NCBI RefSeq assembly: GCF_002407185.1
Contig: NZ_CP023563.1
Span: forward strand, 3,410,001 to 3,474,000
Reading direction: 5' to 3'
Length of the DNA stretch: 64,000 nucleotides
From: Brachybacterium vulturis
GTDB taxonomy: Bacteria; Actinomycetota; Actinomycetes; Actinomycetales; Dermabacteraceae
The notes beneath the pieces were generated by a model. It ran no database searches. It was not told where the DNA came from and was given only the letters and a program-made list of their open reading frames with translations. Positions 28,116 to 37,109 of the stretch are shown here, piece by piece (the first letter of the stretch is position 1; each line of letters starts with the position of its first letter). Made by a program: the position numbers and the translations under genes.

Positions 28116-28738
28116 TCTCCGGTCCGGCCGTCCAGCAGCTCCACCAGGATGTCGAGCTGCCCGGCATGGCGCGCGGTCTCCTCGACCATATGGGTCAGCA
28201 CCCAGCGCACCGTCCGCACCTCGTTCCCGCCATGGAGCTCCTCCGCGGGCTCTCGACCGCTGAGCTGGGACCGGGACTGCTCGGTCGCGCCGCGGTAGTC
28301 GCCGAGGGCCTCCTCCAGCGAGGCCCCGGCCGCAAGCACCCACTCGCTCTCGGTGTCGTGGCCGTCGGACCAGCGGTAGCCGACGTCCTCGAGCGGGACC
28401 CCGCCGAGGACCTCCCGGAACCAGTACCGCTCGGTGTCCGCCAGATGACGGAGCATCCCGGTGACGGTGGTGTCGGAGCCGACCAGGTGCCGCGCGGCCT
28501 GCTCGTCGCTCAGAGGGGCGGCCTTCCGCAGCACCGTGGCGCGCAGGAAGTCCAGGAAGCCCTCCAGCGTCTCCTGCTCCCCCGCCAGCAGCGGCGGCTC
28601 CGGTCGTCCGTCGGCCGTGGCATCGGTGCCGACGGGCTCCGCTCCCGGGGCCCCGGGGGCGTCCTGCTCCGCGGCGAGCCGGTCCACGAGCGTGTCCAGG
28701 TCCTCGACCGCGCCGCGGAGCGAGGCGGGATCGCTCAC
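28112..28738 (-). CDS. DinB-like protein of the DUF664 type
   Basis: A 208-residue four-helix-bundle protein. After a ~65-residue Ala/Asp-rich lead, the core begins LEGFLDFLRATVLRKAAPLSDEQAARH and continues TVTGMLRHLADTERYWFREVLGG and HMVEETARHAGQLDILVELLDG. The His in LRHLADTE and the two His in the last helix are the metal-site triad of DinB/YfiT-type proteins, some of which are thiol-dependent S-transferases. Substrate is unknown. I use the GTG at 28738, which overlaps the upstream stop. An ATG at 28762 would overlap more deeply. Confidence 0.8.
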   Translation of the reverse strand: MSDPASLRGAVEDLDTLVDRLAAEQDAPGAPGAEPVGTDATADGRPEPPLLAGEQETLEGFLDFLRATVLRKAAPLSDEQAARHLVGSDTTVTGMLRHLADTERYWFREVLGGVPLEDVGYRWSDGHDTESEWVLAAGASLEEALGDYRGATEQSRSQLSGREPAEELHGGNEVRTVRWVLTHMVEETARHAGQLDILVELLDGRTGE

Positions 28739-30960
28739 GAGTCCGCTCCGATCGTGGCCCACAGGAAGGTGTACAGCAGGGCGTTCATCCTGGCAGCCTG
28801 CTCGTTGGTGGCCGCTCCCCCGTGACCGCCCTCGATGTTCTCCCAGTAGCGCACATCGGCCGAGAGGGACTCCATCGCGGCGGTGAACTTCCGGGCGTGC
28901 CCGGGGTGGACGCGGTCGTCGCGGGTGGAGGTCAGCACGAAGGTGGGCGGGTACTCCTCTGCGCGGTCCTCCGCGAGCAGGTGGTACGGGCTGACGGTGC
29001 GCAGGTACTCCCAGTCCTCGGTGTCCGGGTCCCCGTACTCCGCCATCCAGGAGGCCCCGGCGAGCAGGTGGCTGTAACGCTTCATGTCCAGCAGCGGCAC
29101 CTGGATGATCACCGCCCCGAACAGCTCCGGGTACTGGGTGAGCATGTTGCCGGTGAGCAGACCGCCGTTGGAGCCGCCGCGCACGGCGAGGTGATCGCGA
29201 TCGGTCACCCCGCGCTCCAGCAGGTCCTTCGCCACCGAGGAGAAGTCCTCGAAGGCGCGGTGGCGGTGCTCCTTGAGCGCGGCCTGGTGCCAGCGGGGGC
29301 CGTACTCGCCGCCGCCGCGGATGTTGGCCAGCACGTAGGTGCCGCCCCGTTCCAGCCAGGCCTTGCCGATCCCGCCGAGGTAGGACGGGGTCAGGGAGAT
29401 CTCGAAGCCGCCGTAGCCGTACAGCAGCGTGGGCCGCGGAGCGTCGGCGTCCGCTGCCTCGCCGTCCTCCCCCGCGGCGTCGAGCCGCGAGATCTCGAAG
29501 TAGGGGATGCGGGTGCCGTCGTCGCTGGTCGCGAAATGCTGGCTGACATCGAGGCCTTCGGCGTCGAAGCGTGCCGGGGCGGACTTGATCAGGGCGAGCT
29601 CTCCGGCCTCGCCGTCGCCGGGGACCGCGGAGAGATCACCCAGCAGCAGCCGGGTGGGCTCGATGAAGTCGGTGACCGTCACCCACACCTCGTCGCTCTC
29701 GTCGGCGTCGACCGCGGCGACCCCGAGCGCGCCGCGCAGCTCGGGGTACAGGTCCCGCTGCACCCAGGTGCCGTGCTCGTCACGGGTGTGGACCTCGAGG
29801 CGGTGGACGACGTCCTCGAGGATCGAGAGCACCACCGTGGTGCGGGTGATCGTCATGTCCGCCAGCGAGGTGGTCGCGGTGGGCTCGAACAGCATGTGCA
29901 GCTCGGGCTCGCCGTCCTGGAAGCGGGCGAAGTCACCGACCACCAGGGAGCCGGCCGGATAGGTCGACTCCCCGACCTCCCAGTCGCTCCGCGGACAGAA
30001 GATGCCCAGGTCCCGGTGGGCGTTGGCCTCGAGGTCGGCGGGGACGTCGACCTGCTGCAGCAGGGGCGGCTGCTGCGAACGGTCCACCACGTGCACCGTC
30101 ATGTCGTAGAAGGCGTGCGCCTCGATCACCCAGTCCCGCTCCCAGCCGGGGGTCGAGTCGTGGGCGGCGAAGACGGCCATGTCCGACTCGGGCACCTCGT
30201 GGACCAGCTCCGCCTCCTGGAGCGTGGTGCCGCGATGCCAGATCCGGGCCTGCCGGGCGTAGCCGGAGCTGGTCATGGTGCCCTCACCGAAATCGGTCGC
30301 GACCCACACGGTGTCGGCGTCGATCCAGCTCAGGGAGCCCTTGGCCTCGGGGCGCTCGAAGCCGCCCTCGGCGGCCGGCACGAACCGGCGGGTCTCGAGG
30401 TCGAACTCGCGGGTGACGTCGGCGTCCGCCCCGCCGTGGGAGAGGTCGATCAGGGCATGGCGGTAGGGCTCGTCGGAGTCCTGTCCGGCGGGGTCCTGTC
30501 CGGCGGGGCGCAGCAGGCGGGCTCCGTGCCACACCCAGTCCTCGCCCTCGGCCTCGTTCAGCGCATCGACGTCCAGCAGCACGTCCCATTCGGGATCGTC
30601 CGTGCGGTAGGAGTCCAGGGTGGTGCGGCGCCACAGCCCCCGCTCGTGCTCGGCATCGGTCCAGAAGTTGTAGAGGTGGTCCCCGCGCTTGGTGACGCCG
30701 GGGATGCGGTCCTTCGCGTCGAGGATCTCCAGGATCTGGTCCTGCAGCGTCGCGGCCAGCGGCGCGCCGGAGGGGTGCTGCGGATCGGCGACCGCGTCGA
30801 GCTCGGTCTCGGCGCCGGCATTGCGCTCCTTGACCCAGGCCAGTGCGTCCTCGCCGGTGACCTCCTCGAGCCACTGATGGGGATCGGTGCTGCCGTCGGC
30901 GGCGGGAAGCTGCGGGTGGGTCTGCCGGGCGGTGCCGGAGTGCGGAGCTGGCTCTGTCAT
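28735..30960 (-). CDS. prolyl oligopeptidase family (S9A) peptidase
   Basis: A 741-residue cytoplasmic serine peptidase cleaving after proline in small peptides. The N-terminal ~70 residues (PHQWLEEVTGEDALAWV) and a beta-propeller domain (~80-430) precede the catalytic alpha/beta-hydrolase domain. The nucleophile is in RGGSNGGLLTGN (~575), the Asp in TSTRDDRVHPGHA (~665) and the His in EGGHGG (~705). No signal peptide. Length matches the family. Both ends overlap neighbouring genes by 4 nt, so it is coupled with the SRPBCC and DinB genes. The relation of these proteins to one another is unknown. Confidence 0.92.
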   Translation of the reverse strand: MTEPAPHSGTARQTHPQLPAADGSTDPHQWLEEVTGEDALAWVKERNAGAETELDAVADPQHPSGAPLAATLQDQILEILDAKDRIPGVTKRGDHLYNFWTDAEHERGLWRRTTLDSYRTDDPEWDVLLDVDALNEAEGEDWVWHGARLLRPAGQDPAGQDSDEPYRHALIDLSHGGADADVTREFDLETRRFVPAAEGGFERPEAKGSLSWIDADTVWVATDFGEGTMTSSGYARQARIWHRGTTLQEAELVHEVPESDMAVFAAHDSTPGWERDWVIEAHAFYDMTVHVVDRSQQPPLLQQVDVPADLEANAHRDLGIFCPRSDWEVGESTYPAGSLVVGDFARFQDGEPELHMLFEPTATTSLADMTITRTTVVLSILEDVVHRLEVHTRDEHGTWVQRDLYPELRGALGVAAVDADESDEVWVTVTDFIEPTRLLLGDLSAVPGDGEAGELALIKSAPARFDAEGLDVSQHFATSDDGTRIPYFEISRLDAAGEDGEAADADAPRPTLLYGYGGFEISLTPSYLGGIGKAWLERGGTYVLANIRGGGEYGPRWHQAALKEHRHRAFEDFSSVAKDLLERGVTDRDHLAVRGGSNGGLLTGNMLTQYPELFGAVIIQVPLLDMKRYSHLLAGASWMAEYGDPDTEDWEYLRTVSPYHLLAEDRAEEYPPTFVLTSTRDDRVHPGHARKFTAAMESLSADVRYWENIEGGHGGAATNEQAARMNALLYTFLWATIGADS

Positions 30961-31520
30961 CGGTTCTCCTGGTCGAAGGCGGTGAAGTCGGCAAGGACGC
31001 GCTTCCAGGCGGTCTTCCAGACCTCCCGGCCCTCCGCGGTCTCGATGCCCTTGTGCTCGAGACCCAGGGTGCAGCGTCCCTCGTCCTTGGCGGTGATGTT
31101 CACCGAGAGTCGCGTCCCGTCATCCACCGCTGCGCGCCAGTAGCGCCAGCTCGCGGTGTCGGTGAGGGCGGGCTCGGCGAGACCGAGCTCCTCGCGGCGC
31201 CCCGGTGTCATGAATGCCACCCAGCGGGCCCGCACGGAATCCGGATCGCCGGGCACGGTGCGGGAGGCGGAGGCGGCGAAGTCCCCCTCGCAGCTCTGAC
31301 CCACCACACGGCGCCCGATGATCTGCTCGTAGGCCACGGTCACGCCCTGCGCCCACCAGTCGCTGATCTCCCACTGCTGCGGCAGCATCCGGGCGATCGA
31401 GGCGTGGTCGAGGTCGCGGCCACCGGCCTCGTCGAGCCGCTGGGTCCACTCGGCCAGCGGCACCCCGGTGGCGGCCCCGATCCGGGCGGCATGGGGGTGC
31501 TCCTGCGGAGGGATGGTCAT
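30957..31520 (-). CDS. SRPBCC/AHSA1-like protein
   Basis: A 187-residue protein, first gene of the four-gene operon. The N-terminal ~60 residues (TGVPLAEWTQRLDEAGGRDLDHASIARML) resemble the small DUF4287-type domain. The rest looks like an SRPBCC ligand-binding fold: VTVAYEQIIGRR, RLSVNITAKDEGRCTLGLEHKGIE and a long C-terminal helix EVWKTAWKRVLADFTAF. Such proteins bind hydrophobic ligands or assist Hsp90-like chaperones; here the ligand is unknown. No signal peptide or membrane segment. Confidence 0.72.
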   Translation of the reverse strand: MTIPPQEHPHAARIGAATGVPLAEWTQRLDEAGGRDLDHASIARMLPQQWEISDWWAQGVTVAYEQIIGRRVVGQSCEGDFAASASRTVPGDPDSVRARWVAFMTPGRREELGLAEPALTDTASWRYWRAAVDDGTRLSVNITAKDEGRCTLGLEHKGIETAEGREVWKTAWKRVLADFTAFDQENR

Positions 31521-31564
31521 GGGGCCACCCTACGGCGGCGCGGAGGGATCGGTCGCTCCCGCGC

Positions 31565-32437
31565 TCAGGTATCCAGGGTGATCAGGTGGTTGAGCGGGCC
31601 GTAGCCGCCGCCCCGGCGCGAGAGCGTCCAGTCCTGGGCGTTCTCGGTGGCGCTGGCGACGAACTCGCGGGCGGAGGCGACGATGGTGACGAGGTCGTCG
31701 TCCGCCCCGGCCTTCCCGATCTCCCCCAGCTGACCGGCCCGGTCGAAGCCGGCGATGCGGGCGAGCTGCGCCGCGATCGCGGCCGACAGCGTCGAGCCGG
31801 CTCCCCGGATCCGGCGGCGGGGATCCCGTCGGGCGCGCAGCAGGTCGGTGCCGCCGGCGTGGACCAGCACGTCGACCACGTCCTCACCCTCCAGGCGGCC
31901 CCCGGTGATCAGCACGGCGCCCGGCCCCAGCGCCTGCAGCGCGAGCGCCTGCTCCCGGATCTCTTCGATCGAGGTGGCCAGCGGCCGACCCAGCAGCTGC
32001 GCCGCCTCCGCCATGTTCGGGGTGAGCACGTCCACCAGCGGCAGCAGCTGCTGTCCCAGCGCGCTCGCCCCTTCGGCGGAGATCAGCGGTGTGCCGTGAG
32101 CGCTGACCATCACGGGATCCAGGACGATCCGCCCCAGTCGGGCCCGATGCTCCCGGACCGCTCCGGCGACGGCCTCCACCACTGCGGCGCTGCCGAGCGC
32201 CCCGATCTTGGTCGCATCGATCCGGAGATCCTCGGCCACCGCGTCGATCTGCTCGCGCACGACGTCCGCCGGCAGCGGGTGGGTGTCGTGGACCTGGTGA
32301 GCGGTCACCGTGGTGACCATGCTGACGGCGCTCGCCCCGTACGCACCGAGGGCGGTGAACGTCTTGAGGTCCGCCTGGAGGCCCGCGGCCCCGTCGGATT
32401 CCGAGGCGGCGATCGTCAGGACGAGGGGCGGGCGCAT
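31565..32437 (-). CDS. thiD: hydroxymethylpyrimidine/phosphomethylpyrimidine kinase
   Basis: A 290-residue ribokinase-fold enzyme that phosphorylates HMP and HMP-P for thiamine synthesis. The N-terminal substrate loop reads AASESDGAAGLQADLKTF (usual form SDPSGGAGIQADLKT), followed by TTVTAHQV, IGALGSAAVVEAV, VLDPVMVSAHG and LTPNMAEAAQLLG. The anion-hole segment reads RGAGSTLSAAIAA, where the family norm is HGTGCTLS, so His, Thr and Cys are replaced. GGAG lies 6 nt before the ATG. I see no TPP riboswitch upstream. It stands alone, without thiE or thiM. Confidence 0.85.
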   Translation of the reverse strand: MRPPLVLTIAASESDGAAGLQADLKTFTALGAYGASAVSMVTTVTAHQVHDTHPLPADVVREQIDAVAEDLRIDATKIGALGSAAVVEAVAGAVREHRARLGRIVLDPVMVSAHGTPLISAEGASALGQQLLPLVDVLTPNMAEAAQLLGRPLATSIEEIREQALALQALGPGAVLITGGRLEGEDVVDVLVHAGGTDLLRARRDPRRRIRGAGSTLSAAIAAQLARIAGFDRAGQLGEIGKAGADDDLVTIVASAREFVASATENAQDWTLSRRGGGYGPLNHLITLDT

Positions 32438-32677
32438 GCAGTCTCCATCTCTCGGGGTCCCGAACTCCGACGGGGATGCGGAGCCGGGCAGAGCGCGGCG
32501 CGGGGCCTGCTCCGTGAGCGGAGAGTACCAACCGCGCCTGGCTCTTCCCTCCTGGCGGCGGCCGACCCCGCTCCTCGCACTATCCTGATCCCTGCAGCAG
32601 GGGCCCGCGTGCGAGAATCACTCGGGGGCACAGGCACGGGTGGTGTCAGCGGCGCCCTCGGGGTCGGGGAGGTGATG

Positions 32678-33604
32678 ATGAGGCAGGAGCCAGGTGGCGA
32701 GCAGCGACCGCCGGGATCCGGGCTGCCCGATTTCTCCGGGTCGTCCTCCGACGCCCTCCCCGGCGTCGATCCCGACCACGGCCCGACCACCCTCGGCGCA
32801 CCGAGCGAACGCGCGCTGCGTCGCTCCCGCACCACCATGCTCGCCGTCATCGGCGGCTCGGTGGTGCTGCTCGCCGTGATCGCGCTGATCCTGTCCCAGA
32901 CCGTCTTCCGCTCGGCCCTGGACGATCCCGATCCCACGGCATTCCCGACCGATGAGCGCTCGGCCGGAGGCCGCTCCGAGTACGTGCCGGACCCGCAGGA
33001 GCCGGAGATCGCGCCGCCCCCGCCCATCTTCACCCAGGCGCCGACCACCGAATGCACCGTTCCGGAGCACCAGCCGGCCGCCCCGCCCTCCGCTCCCGGG
33101 AAGGTCCGCGGCGGCGATCTCGAGTACACCTCCCCGCAGACCTGGGGCCACGGCTGGCCTACGGGAACTCTGCCCTATCTCACGGAGATCGGCGCCGACG
33201 CCAGGAACGTCGAGGGCAACTGGTACAGCGTGGTCAACCTGGGCCGCGTCACCTTCGGCGAGGAGGAGGGCGGCTACCCGGGGCGCGAGAACGCCGCCGT
33301 CGCGATCTTCCAGTGCTACGCCACCACCTCGGGCGTCATCGAGTTCTTCGGCGAGACCCCGGAGGTGACCGACTACCGTTCCGAGGCCCTCACCGTGGAC
33401 GGCGAGCACGCCTGGATCGTCCAGGCCACCTACCATTTCGAGGACCCCGAGAAGCTGGAGACCTCGAGCGCCTCGATCGTCACCTCGATCGTCGTCGAGA
33501 CGCCGAACGGGCCCAGCGCACTGGCCAGCGACGTCGCCGCCGATCGGCCCGAGCACGTCCAGGACCTCGAGAGCATCATCGCCAGCCTCGACGTCATCGA
33601 ATGA
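32678..33604 (+). CDS. membrane-anchored extracytoplasmic protein, first of a tandem paralogous pair
   Basis: A 308-residue protein of unknown function. It has a ~55-residue hydrophilic N-terminal tail, one transmembrane helix (TMLAVIGGSVVLLAVIALILS, given as residues ~53-73), a Pro-rich linker (~85-140) and a compact C-terminal domain with KVRGGDLEY, NWYSVVNLGRV, GYPGRENAAVAIFQCY and SASIVTSIVVE. Cysteines at ~125 and ~210 could form a disulfide. I choose the ATG at 32678, 5 nt after GGAGG; GTG/ATG codons at 32672 and 32675 are alternatives. A -10 box TATCCT at 32581 suggests an ~85-nt leader. The next gene shares the same layout. Confidence 0.78.
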   Translation: MRQEPGGEQRPPGSGLPDFSGSSSDALPGVDPDHGPTTLGAPSERALRRSRTTMLAVIGGSVVLLAVIALILSQTVFRSALDDPDPTAFPTDERSAGGRSEYVPDPQEPEIAPPPPIFTQAPTTECTVPEHQPAAPPSAPGKVRGGDLEYTSPQTWGHGWPTGTLPYLTEIGADARNVEGNWYSVVNLGRVTFGEEEGGYPGRENAAVAIFQCYATTSGVIEFFGETPEVTDYRSEALTVDGEHAWIVQATYHFEDPEKLETSSASIVTSIVVETPNGPSALASDVAADRPEHVQDLESIIASLDVIE

Positions 33605-33657
33605 CCGGCGGACCAGACCCCCGCTCGAGACCGAGACGCCCCGTCGAAGGAGCCCCC

Positions 33658-34464
33658 GTGCACACCGGACCGCAGTTCCCCACGACCCCGCAGCAGGTGC
33701 CCGGTCCCGGCGGCCGCGGCACTGCGCTGCTCGTCGGCGGGATCGCCTTCGCCGTCGTGTTCCTGCTGGTCGTGGGGGTCACCGTCAGCTATCTGGTGCT
33801 CCGTCCCGGCGGTGGTCAGGAGGCCGACGGCCCACCGGTCACGGGGTCCTCGACCGCGACCGCGGCGGCGCCCACCGCAGAGGCGGAGGCGGGCTCCCCC
33901 ACCCCGACCGATGTCGTGGCGGAGCGCTGCTGGACGCCGGAGCCCGAGCGGAGCTCCGAGAACCCCTCGGGCAAGCTGCGCGGCGGTGGCCTGCAGTACA
34001 TCCCGCCGGCCGTCTATGCACAGCGCGTCACCCCGCGCGGGATCGCCTATGCGAACGATCTCCAGGGAGCGCAGGCGCTGGTCGAGGACTCCTGGTACTC
34101 GACCACCTTCGTCGGGGCGGTCCAGTGGCAGCCCGGCATCGAGTACCCGGGGGCGGAGGCCGCCTCGAAGACCATCGTCGACTGCCTCTTCTACGCGAAC
34201 ATCTGGGGCGAGGCGCAGGGCCGCACGCTGGACGACGAGATCACCGAACCGGTGACGATCGCCGGGATCCCCGGGTACCGGACCACCGCCACCGTGAACT
34301 TCGCCTCCGATCCCCTGGAGAAGACCGACGCGAGCGCGCTGGACGTCGTGGTGCTGGAGACGGACGAGGGGCCCAGCGTCTTCGGGACCGAGACGTCGAT
34401 CGGCGTCACCGAGCACGAGGAGGCTGCCGAGGCGGCCTATGCCTCCCTCACCGGGGTCTCCTGA
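33658..34464 (+). CDS. membrane-anchored extracytoplasmic protein, second of the tandem pair
   Basis: A 268-residue paralogue of the preceding protein: short N-terminal tail, one transmembrane helix (~23-48, GIAFAVVFLLVVGVTVSYLVL), a Ser/Thr/Ala linker, then a domain with KLRGGGLQYIPP, DSWYSTTFVGAV, EYPGAEAASKTIVDCLFY and ASALDVVVLE in the same order and spacing as its neighbour. The two cysteines are conserved in position. The GTG at 33658 has GAAGGAG 5 nt upstream. An in-frame ATG at 33601 overlaps the previous stop and would add 19 residues, but has no ribosome site. Not recognised in any named family. Confidence 0.78.
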   Translation: MHTGPQFPTTPQQVPGPGGRGTALLVGGIAFAVVFLLVVGVTVSYLVLRPGGGQEADGPPVTGSSTATAAAPTAEAEAGSPTPTDVVAERCWTPEPERSSENPSGKLRGGGLQYIPPAVYAQRVTPRGIAYANDLQGAQALVEDSWYSTTFVGAVQWQPGIEYPGAEAASKTIVDCLFYANIWGEAQGRTLDDEITEPVTIAGIPGYRTTATVNFASDPLEKTDASALDVVVLETDEGPSVFGTETSIGVTEHEEAAEAAYASLTGVS

Positions 34465-34471
34465 GCATTCC

Positions 34472-35959
34472 TCAGACCACGGCGGAGGCCAGGCGGCAGA
34501 GGTTGTCGAGCACCTGCATGGTGCGAGGTCGCTGCGTCCACTCCTCGAGGGTGAGCTCGCGGCTGCGGGACCGGTAGGTCCCCTCCACCGACCGCATCTT
34601 CTCCATCGCGTCGGTGCCGCCGATCATCAGCGAGCACTCCATCTGCAGCAGGAACGAGCGGATGTCCATGTTCGAGGAGCCGATCACCGCGACGGAGTCG
34701 TCGATGGTCACGTGCTTGGCGTGGAGGATCGTGGGGGCGCGGTAGAGCCAGATCTTCACCCCGGCCTCCAGCAGCACCGAGTAGTAGGAGCGCTGGGCGT
34801 GGAAGACCAGGAACTGGTCCCCGATCTCGGAGACGAACAGTTCGACCTCCACCCCGCGCCGCGCGGCGGTGACCAGGGCCGCGAGCATCGATTCGTCGGG
34901 CACGAAATAGGGGGAGACCGCGACGATCCGCCGCGTGGCGGAATAGAACAGCTGGTTGAACAGGGCCAGGTTGTTCTCGGAGACGAAGCCGGGTCCGCTG
35001 GGCACCAGCTGGCACTCGTAGGTGCCCGAGGTGTCCGGGGAGCGCCGCACCACCGTCTCCTCCGGGAGCATCTGCTCGGACTCGTAGTACCAGTCGGTGG
35101 CGAACAGCAGGTTCAGCTCGGAGACGATCGGGCCGCGGAAGCGGGCCATGGTCTCCTGCCAGTGCAGGCCCCGGCGGATGTTCGCGGGCTTGTCGTAGTG
35201 GGAGGCGATGAGGTTCTGGCTGCCCATCCAGCCGATCTCGCCGTCCACGATCACCATCTTGCGGTGGTTGCGCAGATCCGGGCGTTGGAAGGCGCCGTCG
35301 CGGATGGGCTGGATCGGGTTCATCGGGAAGTGCTCGATGCCGTGGGCGTCGAGCATGCGGCGCATCGCCCGGTACTGCGGGCCATGGCTGAGAGCACCCC
35401 AGTGGTCGTACAGGACCCGCACCGTGACTCCGGCGTCCGCCCGCTCCGCGAGCGCCGCGAAGAAGTCCTCGGTGGTCTCGTCGAGGCCCATGATGTAGAA
35501 GAGCACGTGCACGTGCTCGCGCGCGGAGCGCACGTCGGCCGCCATCGCGGCGATCGAGGTCTCGTAGTCGATCTCGAGATCCGCGGAGTTGTTGCCCGTC
35601 AGCGGGAAGGCGCCCAGCTCCCGGTTCAGCCGCACCGCGGACTGCATCCAGCTGGGCACGTCCTCGTCGAGCTCGCTGTCGGGGATGTTCTGCGCCCGCA
35701 CCCGCATCAGCCGGTTGACGACCTGCTGCTTCTCGCGACGCGCGCGCGGCAGCCGGGCCTTGCCCAGCAGCAGGTACAGCGGAAAGCCGATCAGCGGCAG
35801 CACCATGATCGCGAGCAGCCAGGCGATCGCCGAGCCGGGGCGACGGTTCCGCGGCACGATGATCAGGCTCACCAGGCGCAGCACGATATCCACGGCGAAG
35901 TAGACGTACGGGAGCCAGAGGGCCCCATGGTCCACCACCCACGTCCAGGCGTCGGTCAT
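34472..35959 (-). CDS. cls: cardiolipin synthase
   Basis: A 495-residue phospholipase-D-superfamily membrane enzyme joining two phosphatidylglycerols, or PG and CDP-diacylglycerol, into cardiolipin. Two N-terminal membrane helices (VYFAVDIVLRLVSLIIV and a second ending LIGFPLYLLLG) precede the two catalytic HKD motifs: HRKMVIVDGEIGWMGSQN near residue 230 and HAKHVTIDDSVAVIGSSN near 413. The C-terminal EWTQRPRTMQVLDNLCRL tail is typical of ClsA-type enzymes. GAGGATG precedes the ATG. It is convergent with the tandem anchored-protein genes, with only 7 nt between stops. Confidence 0.94.
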   Translation of the reverse strand: MTDAWTWVVDHGALWLPYVYFAVDIVLRLVSLIIVPRNRRPGSAIAWLLAIMVLPLIGFPLYLLLGKARLPRARREKQQVVNRLMRVRAQNIPDSELDEDVPSWMQSAVRLNRELGAFPLTGNNSADLEIDYETSIAAMAADVRSAREHVHVLFYIMGLDETTEDFFAALAERADAGVTVRVLYDHWGALSHGPQYRAMRRMLDAHGIEHFPMNPIQPIRDGAFQRPDLRNHRKMVIVDGEIGWMGSQNLIASHYDKPANIRRGLHWQETMARFRGPIVSELNLLFATDWYYESEQMLPEETVVRRSPDTSGTYECQLVPSGPGFVSENNLALFNQLFYSATRRIVAVSPYFVPDESMLAALVTAARRGVEVELFVSEIGDQFLVFHAQRSYYSVLLEAGVKIWLYRAPTILHAKHVTIDDSVAVIGSSNMDIRSFLLQMECSLMIGGTDAMEKMRSVEGTYRSRSRELTLEEWTQRPRTMQVLDNLCRLASAVV

Positions 35960-36051
35960 CGGTCATCCTCTCGCGGGGAAGCAGAACGGCGGGCCCCCGA
36001 GGAGACCCGCCGCTCAGCATACGGGCGCGGAGCGCGCCCTCCGTGTCCTGC

Positions 36052-36954
36052 TCAGTCGCCGCCGCGCAGGATCGCGAGGATCCGCAGGATCTCGATGTAC
36101 ATCCACACCATGGTGACCGCGAGCCCGAAGGCGACGCGCCAGGCGTACTTGCGCGGGACCCCGGCCTCGGCGGCGTGCTGGACGTCCTCGAAGTCCATCA
36201 CCAGCGAGTAGGAGGCCATCACGACGGCGAGCCCGCCGATGGCCAGGCCCAGCATGCCGTCACGCAGGTTCGTGCCGGTCATCAGCATCATCCCGATGTT
36301 GACCAGACCGAACAGCATGTACGCGATCATCGCGACGAAGAAGATCTTGTTCAGGCGCGGCGAGGTGCGCAGCACCCCCATGCGGAACAGGACCAGCACG
36401 GTGCCGGCGACGGCGAGGGTGCCCACCACGGCCTGCAGCGCGATCCCGGGGAAGAAGTACTCCAGGGAACCGCTGATCCCGCCGAGGAACAGGCCCTCGA
36501 AGACGGCGTAGGCGATCACCGCGATCGGCGAGGGCTGCTTCTTGAAGATGTTGACCAGGGCGGCGACCAGGCCGCCGATCACACCGACCACCGTGGCGAC
36601 ACCGGTGATCGCCAGGCCTGCCTGGGCACCGGCCTCGCCGGCCACGAGGGACAGCGCGTAGGGGAGGATGGCGACCGCGAAGCCGACCACGACGATGATG
36701 CCGAGGGTCGCGGTGATCGCGTTCAGCGCATCGCGCATCGTCATCCGGCCGGTGTCGTGACCCGTCGCGGAGGGGCGGGCGTAGAGCGCCTCGAGCGAGT
36801 CGCCCTGCTGCGCCCCCTGCGCGGCGAAGCCCGAGGACCACTGGGTGTCCGGGGCGGGGGCGGTCCGGGCGGTCTGACCGAACTGGGGGGCGTGGTGGTT
36901 CGCGCCGCCTCGCACGGACTGATCGCGGCCGAACACGATGTTGTGGCGTGCCAT
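36052..36954 (-). CDS. Bax inhibitor-1/YccA family membrane protein
   Basis: A 300-residue protein with a ~85-residue Ala/Gln-rich cytoplasmic N-terminal region and seven hydrophobic helices. Family landmarks are YAVFEGLFLGGISGSLEYFFPGI, where the acidic residue in helix 3 belongs to the proton/calcium-sensing site, and MDFEDVQHAAEAGVPRKYAWRVAFGLAVTMVWMYIEILR at the end (parts quoted). Bacterial members may mediate calcium leak or protect membrane proteases, but a role here is not known. The ATG at 36954 has AGGAG 7 nt upstream; an upstream in-frame start lacks a ribosome site. Confidence 0.9.
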   Translation of the reverse strand: MARHNIVFGRDQSVRGGANHHAPQFGQTARTAPAPDTQWSSGFAAQGAQQGDSLEALYARPSATGHDTGRMTMRDALNAITATLGIIVVVGFAVAILPYALSLVAGEAGAQAGLAITGVATVVGVIGGLVAALVNIFKKQPSPIAVIAYAVFEGLFLGGISGSLEYFFPGIALQAVVGTLAVAGTVLVLFRMGVLRTSPRLNKIFFVAMIAYMLFGLVNIGMMLMTGTNLRDGMLGLAIGGLAVVMASYSLVMDFEDVQHAAEAGVPRKYAWRVAFGLAVTMVWMYIEILRILAILRGGD

Positions 36955-37109
36955 GTGGCTCCTCACGTGGGATCGGGGGCCCGGGACGGACGCCGTGGGG
37001 CGACCGCGGACCGACCCGGGCATCCTATCGTCGGATCCCGAGACCCCGCTGGGTGTGCGCTCCGCTCTGGGCGAAGCGCGCAGCGGGCGAGGCGCACGGC
37101 GGGCGGAGC

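Noticed and set aside
32438..32580. TPP riboswitch upstream of thiD
   Set aside because: I looked for the conserved CUGAGA and ACCUGA-type elements on the minus strand and did not find them.
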